In this document: positions 10,087-15,672 of the stretch, one piece after another
How the letters are laid out: each line of letters starts with the position of its first letter
Numbering within the stretch: the stretch's first letter is position 1
The notes under the pieces: model-generated
Databases searched by the model: none
Told to the model about the DNA's origin: nothing
What the model saw: only the letters and a program-made list of their open reading frames with translations
Made by a program: the position numbers and the translations under genes
Assembly (NCBI GenBank): GCA_002751075.1
Contig: NAOQ01000674.1
Span: forward strand, 1-15,672
DNA: 15,672 nucleotides
Source of the DNA: Ichthyophonus hoferi
Taxonomy: Eukaryota > Opisthokonta > Ichthyosporea > Ichthyophonida > Ichthyophonidae
Direction: 5' to 3'

Positions 10087-12234
10087 CTATTGCAAGCAAA
10101 GAGTTTAGGATAAAAACTGTATAGCCTTTATTCATTATACTACATATCAAGAGTTCTCAATCTGCTTCAGACAAAAAAATATATACTTTCTAAGTATAAC
10201 ATTTGAAATATAGAATACTTCAGAACCCAGCATTAAATAATTAGGAAGTTATAACCATACCTACTTTACCTATGTTGTTTATGTAGCCTATACTAGTAAT
10301 CTGGCTTCATACTGACATGCATATTAATACATACATCTTTACAAAAATTTCACATTGCAAATGTTCAAGGTGTTACAATAATACTTATTTAAAGTTCGTT
10401 TATGTTTTAATCACATAAAACCATTGTAGAGTGTAATAAAACTATAACTAATGTAGAGTTACTGCCACATTGATTATTCTAATATGTGATGAGATTACTT
10501 GAATACTGTACAAGCTCTATACTGTAATCAACAATCCCTACTAGGCATCTGTCGGTTAATAAAAGCCTCAATAAAGTATATAAGCTAGACCTAGACTGGT
10601 TCTGGGCATGCATTTGTGTTTGTAAATGTGTTGTATGAATTTATTCAAGTAGATAAGTTGCACATTGGCTCAGTATGTGCTAGATTTTGGAGTATATTAG
10701 AAACAAATAATTAAGTAAATTTTTGGTCACATGTAAAATCTTATTATGATAATGTAGTTCAAAACGTGTTATAATGTGTCTGTTGATCTATTGTACATTT
10801 ACCTCATTAGGCCAATCGCATATGAAACTATAATTGATTCAATAATTCCTAATTATATTCAATCCTGATTAGTTTTATGTGATTATGGTGTAGACAAGCT
10901 ATGATTGTATGTACGTAATTACAAAACAAACAAGGTGCCCAAAAAACACCTTGGAATACCAAATTGCTATGTATAAAATGGGCAGAAGTATAGATATTGT
11001 TGAAACGGTAAAATATGGGGTAAACATAATGTACTCTGTTTTTATCTTAAGCCATTGCCCTGAAAATGACCCATGTCAGGTGCCGACTATCGTATAAACA
11101 AAACTAAAACCTTATTATCCACTACACAGTGGTTATTTTATACTATTCCAAACACATGTCATGCGGTGAGATTGAATTCGGATCAAACTGTACACCAAAT
11201 ATCATACAGTATGTACAGAGTTAATTTAATCTCAATCTGAATCATTATTAATTATTAGGTAGGTTTGATAGACGATTTCTACTATTATGGTGCATATTAG
11301 CTAAATAGTATTTAATATTGATTAATAACAAATAGAAAATAAAGATAATATATTTGATATTCTAATACAGATAAATAAGTAAGTAATCATTTTAATATAT
11401 TAAACATGTTTCAAAAGTAATTAATGAAACTCTTGTTGGAATAATAAATGTTATCTGTATCTACAATGTAATATTGACAGGAGGTTATAATTGTTCCCTA
11501 TTGAGTTTCAATATGCATTCCCAGGCCATGTTGCTACATACCCTCTTGTAATTATTTCTGACTCTACTCAAAAGAAACCAATAGGAAATGACTCGCTTAT
11601 CTTGGGTCTTGTGTTCTTTGAGGAGAAGTGACGCATTTTTTCACATAGGAGGATATATTTGTGATGATGCTGGTTAAGAATGGCAAAACTGCATATGGTA
11701 TCTGACAATTTTTAAAACATCATAAGCAGTTGTTAATTTGGAAGCTTAAAAAATTGCAAATCCACCTACTTACCTAAATAAATAATATAATTATAGTGAG
11801 TTGACCTGCATTAGACTAGTTTATTGGTTCGTCTATCTTTATATCTGTTGTTCAAAAATCCGCTTTTGCTTTAAGAAGTAAAAATATATTAATATATAAA
11901 TTTGTTTTGTTGAAGAAAACTGGGTAAAGGGGTGAGACAGGACAGCCAAATTGCATTGATTGCAATATATGTTATGTATATCATATTTTTAAGAGCACAT
12001 ACATCTAGGTTTATGTGAAATAGGAAATACAGTTCTAGACTATCAAAATAGTGAATTGAATAATTATACACACATATATACAGGAAACAATAAATAAACA
12101 AAAGAATAAATATGAAGTAAAATGTAAATAAACCGAAGTGCACTGGTGTACTTTTAAAATAAACCAAGATGTTTATAGCAATTTGTAGAGTGCTAGTGAC
12201 TTGTCTACCGTCTGTGGGGAACTCCAATTGAATG
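10087..12234. other. AT-rich stretch without a supported gene
   Basis: No homologous gene is recognised. A small hairpin (CAAGGTG, nine bases, CACCTTG) lies near 10931-10953. A 45-codon open stretch ends at 11631 on the plus strand, but it has a stop directly before it and no usable start or acceptor. Otherwise I see nothing. Confidence 0.5.
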
Positions 12235-12687
12235 TTATGCAATAGTTGGTTTCACTGGGCTAACGCTAGTAATAGCCAATTGACCTGATATGTCTTCAAG
12301 ATTCAGTTGAATTGGTAGAGGTCTTATAGAAGGCGCATATGCAAACTCTCTGGATAACTGGCTGTAGTAATTATACCTCTGTTCTAATTCACAAGGAGAT
12401 GATATTGGGATTTGTTTAGGTGCTAATGTGGATATTGCACAATGAGACTGATCAGTAAAAGGTGCTATATTACGGTACAAATAATAACTTTTATCACTAT
12501 TCAATGTTAGTAAGCATTTCTCTAGCTCCTGGAAGAGTGAGAGATCTGGACACTGATTATTGTATTTGGGCGCAAATAGTGAACTAGATCTATGATGATT
12601 ATATACATATAGGTTATAATATTGCTTAGTCAAATAATAAATGCAAAGTTTTGTGTGTGGTATGAGTAGTTTTGTATTTGATGACAT
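12235..12687 (-). CDS. Unrecognised 150-residue open frame, possibly the last exon of a larger gene
   Basis: I do not recognise this protein. From the ATG at 12687 the frame runs 150 codons to a stop at 12235. In DNA with about 8% chance stops per codon such a length is unlikely by chance, and unlike the other long frames in the window it is not made of simple repeats. The composition is mixed and soluble, with segments such as CPDLSLFQELEKCLLTL, SSPCELEQRYNYYSQLSREF and LNLEDISGQLAITSVSPVKP, and no membrane segment or signal peptide. It may begin at this ATG, or at 12624 behind a good acceptor (T-rich tract then TTGACTAAG), which would place it in phase 0 with exon-like blocks upstream at 13073-13363. 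An AATAAA lies far downstream at 11825-11820. It could still be a chance frame or a decayed gene. Confidence 0.38.
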   Translation of the reverse strand: MSSNTKLLIPHTKLCIYYLTKQYYNLYVYNHHRSSSLFAPKYNNQCPDLSLFQELEKCLLTLNSDKSYYLYRNIAPFTDQSHCAISTLAPKQIPISSPCELEQRYNYYSQLSREFAYAPSIRPLPIQLNLEDISGQLAITSVSPVKPTIA

Positions 12688-13072
12688 GATTATCAAGTGC
12701 GTGTGATATTTAATAATGCTTTATCTGCATAAGGCAGTGTAAGTGATGTTATTATGCATTATAGTTTCATATAATCTAATATATAAAAATATATTCGCCA
12801 AATGAAAATACAAAAATAAATTTAAATATTATCAAATTTGTTTTTAGGATGGCCTGAGCTATTGCAGTGACTTTATTGATATTTTATGTTGTCTTCCTTA
12901 AAGTATAAATCTATGTTGTTTGAGCATTGTTGCTCAGGTTAAATCACATGTTCAAAGTGAATAATACACCAACGTATTCATTGGTTTAAAAGTCGATAAT
13001 GCAAATATATCTACATACATAAGCTTATATATACACAACTACATAAAGTATGCGGTTATGGTACATACTTAC

Positions 13073-13363
13073 ATATGTAGATGTGCAGCCCTAAGCATTT
13101 AAAGTAGTAGGAAAATTGGTCACAGAGACACTTAAAACACTACCAAATTATTTAATAGATTATCACTTCCGTAGCCATGAACATGAATGCCTCCAATAAA
13201 GATAATTTTTTTCTCTATATCCAAAATGTGTAGATTGTATAACGGGAAATGTGTCTGAAAAAATAATTTCCTTTCTGACTTGACCTATAAATATTAACAT
13301 TTAGTTTTATAAAAGCCACTTACATTTAAGTAATGTATTGACCCCATTCTTAATAGGCCAAAG
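13073..13363 (-). CDS. Candidate upstream exons of the unrecognised gene
   Basis: Three exon-like blocks lie on the minus strand. Block B (13363-13324) follows TTTACCAG and ends at GTAAGT, reading FGLLRMGSIHYLN. Block C (13254-13144, 37 codons) follows TTTTTTCAG and ends at GTAGTG; it includes YNLHILDIEKK and IIFIGGIHVHGYGSDN. Block D (13090-13073, 18 bases, GCTSTY) follows a pyrimidine-rich acceptor and ends at GTAAGTATG. B to C, C to D, and D to the frame opening at 12624 all join in phase 0. The IIFIGG followed later by NLYVYN loosely recalls kelch blades, but the spacing is not right and I make no family call. No first exon is clear; an open frame at 13706-13527 beginning MKSPKSQ with a GTATGT donor is one possibility. 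The blocks may be chance signals in AT-rich DNA. Confidence 0.25.
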
Positions 13364-13655
13364 CTGGTAAATTATTAATACATCTATATTCAACTATAGC
13401 AGTATTACAATATTTAAAGTCAATTATTTACTAAACAATCTTGCTGCAGCTGAGAGAGCTACACCTATATACTAGCCATGGAAAAAAACAAGATTGCTTC
13501 ACTATCAATACCAATGCAACAATATATCATAGGAAAGAAATCCCACATTTATGGATAGACATAAACCAATATTTTATAGTTTCAACTGATCTGGTGTGGC
13601 TATCAACATCAGTTATGGTACAGATAAAGGAAATATCATATATACATTTTTCTTG

Positions 13656-13661
13656 TTTATT
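13656..13661 (-). terminator. Probable poly(A) signal of SLC35B1
   Basis: A canonical AATAAA on the minus strand lies 94 bases past the TGA of the proposed last SLC35B1 exon (about 280 past the alternative stop). The distance suits a short 3' UTR. No other AATAAA was seen between the stop and this site. Confidence 0.5.
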
Positions 13662-13754
13662 ATGTCCATGTTTGTCAAAACATACTTGACTTTTAGGAGA
13701 CTTCATTCATTAAAATAATATTAAAAAGTGCCAGATTAATGACTCCATCTAGTA

Positions 13755-15672
13755 TCAATCACTTCTGAGTCGCAACAACTTGGGGTCAAAAGACTCATGT
13801 TTTCTGCAAAAAAGGAGAAATTTAAAATTTCACAACCCTACTTCTTATGTATACATCTAATCATCTTTACTACCTAAAGCAAGATTTAATTCTATTTTAT
13901 AATAAACTACAACAATATACATAACAGAGTTGAAGCTGATTACCGAAGTTTCAAATGGCTCTCATCCTGCCTGGCAAGGTATTTAATCCTCTCTTTCATG
14001 AATGACTCCAAGGAAATACCAGTAAATACAACGGCCATAGCTAGGTATTGGTGGCTATTGAGAGGATGGTTGTACCAAAGACAGGAGAGGAAAATAGTGA
14101 AAAGCTTGCGAGTAACCGTAACAGAAACAAGAACCAGGGACCCAAAGTCCTGGAGAATTAGATAAACGAAGATCTGACCAAAGGCTCCACAGATGCAGAA
14201 AAGAACAATGTCGGGAAATATACCAGGATACCTGCAGAGGAAGGAGAAAGAGTATCGCGTTAGACCCAAGGTGTTCAATGTTTTTTTTTGTTACAGCTTA
14301 TTTCTTTATGTTACAAGTCCGTTAACTCTGAATGAAAACATAGTTCGGCTGAAGTTCTGGTAGCAAGCGTATTACGAAATAATTGATCCGATATTAATTG
14401 ATTGATTAACGTTCTTTAATCAGATGGGATAATTTTTTAATGCCAATATATCATAAGAAAAAAAATTGAAGCACGTGCGTTCTTTTCTTTCTCTTTCCAG
14501 AAATGTAAGGTAAATAATAAAAAACAATAAAAACACTCGTTATACCCACTAATAGCATTAGTAATCACACAAGCCCATTCAACTTTGGCTAAAACTTGTC
14601 AACATATAACACAAAACAAAGCAATCTACAACCGGTTACTTAGTAATCAGTCATCGCCCGACCAGAAACAAACCACCTGCTAGCTACAAATAACAATATC
14701 CTTTATATTTAGGTATATTTCTAAAAAATAAAAGTATGGGATTATGAAAGTAAAGTATGCACGTTGCATATATATACGTTGTAGGCTGTATTAACTGAGG
14801 ACACCAAACACTATCTATATAGTAACTAGAATATATTGTAGTATCCCTCTCTCCTCTTAAATCTCTTTCCTCTCACATATCCGCTCCGCTTGTAATGCGT
14901 TTATTTTGCTTTATCTATGCATACAATATATATACAACTGTATATACTATATAAGAGTTTCCCGTTCTTGAAATCCACACAATATTGATAGCATGTCCCA
15001 CCGACAATCCTACCTTGACTACCAGTTGTTGACTTGTACATATGAAATTATGAAAGATTATTAAGGAAGGCATAAAGAAGAGAGGGTATATAGGAAAACC
15101 TACTTGGAGAAAAAGGCAATTGCATCGGTCAACTCGCTTGTCAAGGGAGACAACAGGTAACACGACATAATGATAGCTCCGGCTAAGTTGAGGTTCAACA
15201 TCATACTGAAAGATCTAATGAAAGAGAGAGAGAGGAGCGAGATTAATTATGATGTAATGTCAAAGACAAAAGAAAAGGAAAGAATAATATTATTAAAAAA
15301 ACAATGAGCAGAACTACGGATTTGTTGGAAGTAACAGCAAAAAAAGAAATACACAGTAAGGATATGGCAGCGAAATAGTAGTCATATTCTATAATGGAGT
15401 GATTGATATTATACTATGGTATGTTTTGGTAACAACGTGCCCATTAAGAGTTCTATAATATGCAATATATATAGTATACTAATAGTACACATGGTAGATA
15501 ATAGGGGGTAAGAGGAGGATAAATAGATAGGTTCAAAGAAAATAAATAAAAGCAAAAAAATAGACAAGTAAATAAATGAATGAATACACAATTTAAATGT
15601 GGATTCAAACTCATATAGCATCAGTGATTAGTATACATATATATACTTAGACATACACTTACCCCATCTTAT
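13755..15672 (-). CDS. SLC35B1: SLC35B1-like ER nucleotide/nucleotide-sugar transporter, 3' half
   Basis: This is the C-terminal half of a multi-pass ER membrane transporter of the SLC35B (UAA/Hut1) family; SLC35B1 is described as an ER ATP/ADP exchanger and UDP-galactose-type carrier. The exons read 15672-15663 (partial), 15214-15104, 14231-13944 and 13803-13755. Phases join to give YKMGSFSMMLNLNLAG, matching human YQTGSNHMMLNINLW, then FFSKYPGIFPDIVLFCICGA (human AERYPAIIYNILLFGLTSA), GQIFVYL, the family signature TVTRKLFTIFLS (human TTTRKFFTILAS) and AVVFTGISLES. Donors are GTAAGT, GTAGGT and GTAATC. The last junction is the least certain: without splicing at 13943 the frame stops at 13940 after SHLKLR; with it the tail is RKHESFDPKLLRLRSD. 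Neither tail has the dilysine ending of the human protein. Introns of 448 and 872 bases show nothing notable beyond a CT-rich acceptor tract. The N-terminal half lies outside the window. Confidence 0.9.

Noticed and set aside
10909-11097. A 62-codon plus-strand open frame
   Set aside because: Its length is within chance for the window and nothing in it is recognisable.
11491-11631. A 45-codon plus-strand open stretch with a fairly protein-like sequence
   Set aside because: A stop lies directly before it, there is no in-frame ATG near its start and no acceptor, and 45 open codons are not rare here.
11889-12242. A 117-codon minus-strand frame rich in Phe, Ile and Tyr
   Set aside because: It is low-complexity hydrophobic translation of AT-rich DNA and lacks splice or homology support.
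13441-13689. An 82-codon plus-strand open frame
   Set aside because: It has no ATG start, no family resemblance, and overlaps an open minus-strand frame; no splice signals support it.
14915-15163. A minus-strand open frame over SLC35B1 exon 2
   Set aside because: It is a shadow in another frame of the real exon plus intron sequence.
1-15672. CRISPR array, operon, phage or defence system
   Set aside because: The window is intron-bearing eukaryotic DNA; no regularly spaced identical repeats or bacterial gene signals were seen.

Overview
The window is nuclear DNA from a eukaryote, most likely an animal or close relative. It is strongly AT-rich (roughly 70% A+T by eye), its genes are split into short exons by introns of about 140 to 1000 bases with GT..AG ends, and there is no operon structure or bacterial signal. 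A basal metazoan such as a sponge would fit the composition and compact genes, but the sequence alone does not fix the species.

Two host genes are recognised with confidence, both on the minus strand. EIF3K (subunit k of translation initiation factor 3) lies at 3759-8934. It is complete, with seven coding exons giving 223 residues, and the phase matches at every junction. A tRNA gene with a UUU (Lys-type) anticodon sits inside its third intron at 6030-6101, on the same strand. The 3' half of SLC35B1 (ER nucleotide and nucleotide-sugar transporter family) occupies 13755-15672; its upstream exons lie beyond the right edge.

Between them, 12235-13363 holds a possible unrecognised minus-strand gene: a 150-codon open frame plus three upstream exon-like blocks whose phases agree. 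This is the best candidate for an undescribed protein here, but it rests on reading frame and splice signals only.

The left end (1-3758) has no recognisable gene. It holds ACAT, TA and TAA simple repeats, a diverged 116-base tandem duplication, and one copy of a dispersed repeat (2620-3045). A second copy lies at 9685-10000, upstream of EIF3K. The rest of 8935-12234 is mostly featureless AT-rich sequence with microsatellites.

Two structural signals stand out. Intron 4 of EIF3K contains about four diverged tandem units, each repeating a segment like the exon 4 splice donor, and one of them still carries a relic of the exon 4 end. The heptamer CCAATCA/TGATTGG occurs 17 times, all between 2735 and 9403, that is, in and around EIF3K. 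I saw no phage, operon, CRISPR array or defence system. No biochemical link between the two recognised genes is implied; they are simply neighbours.
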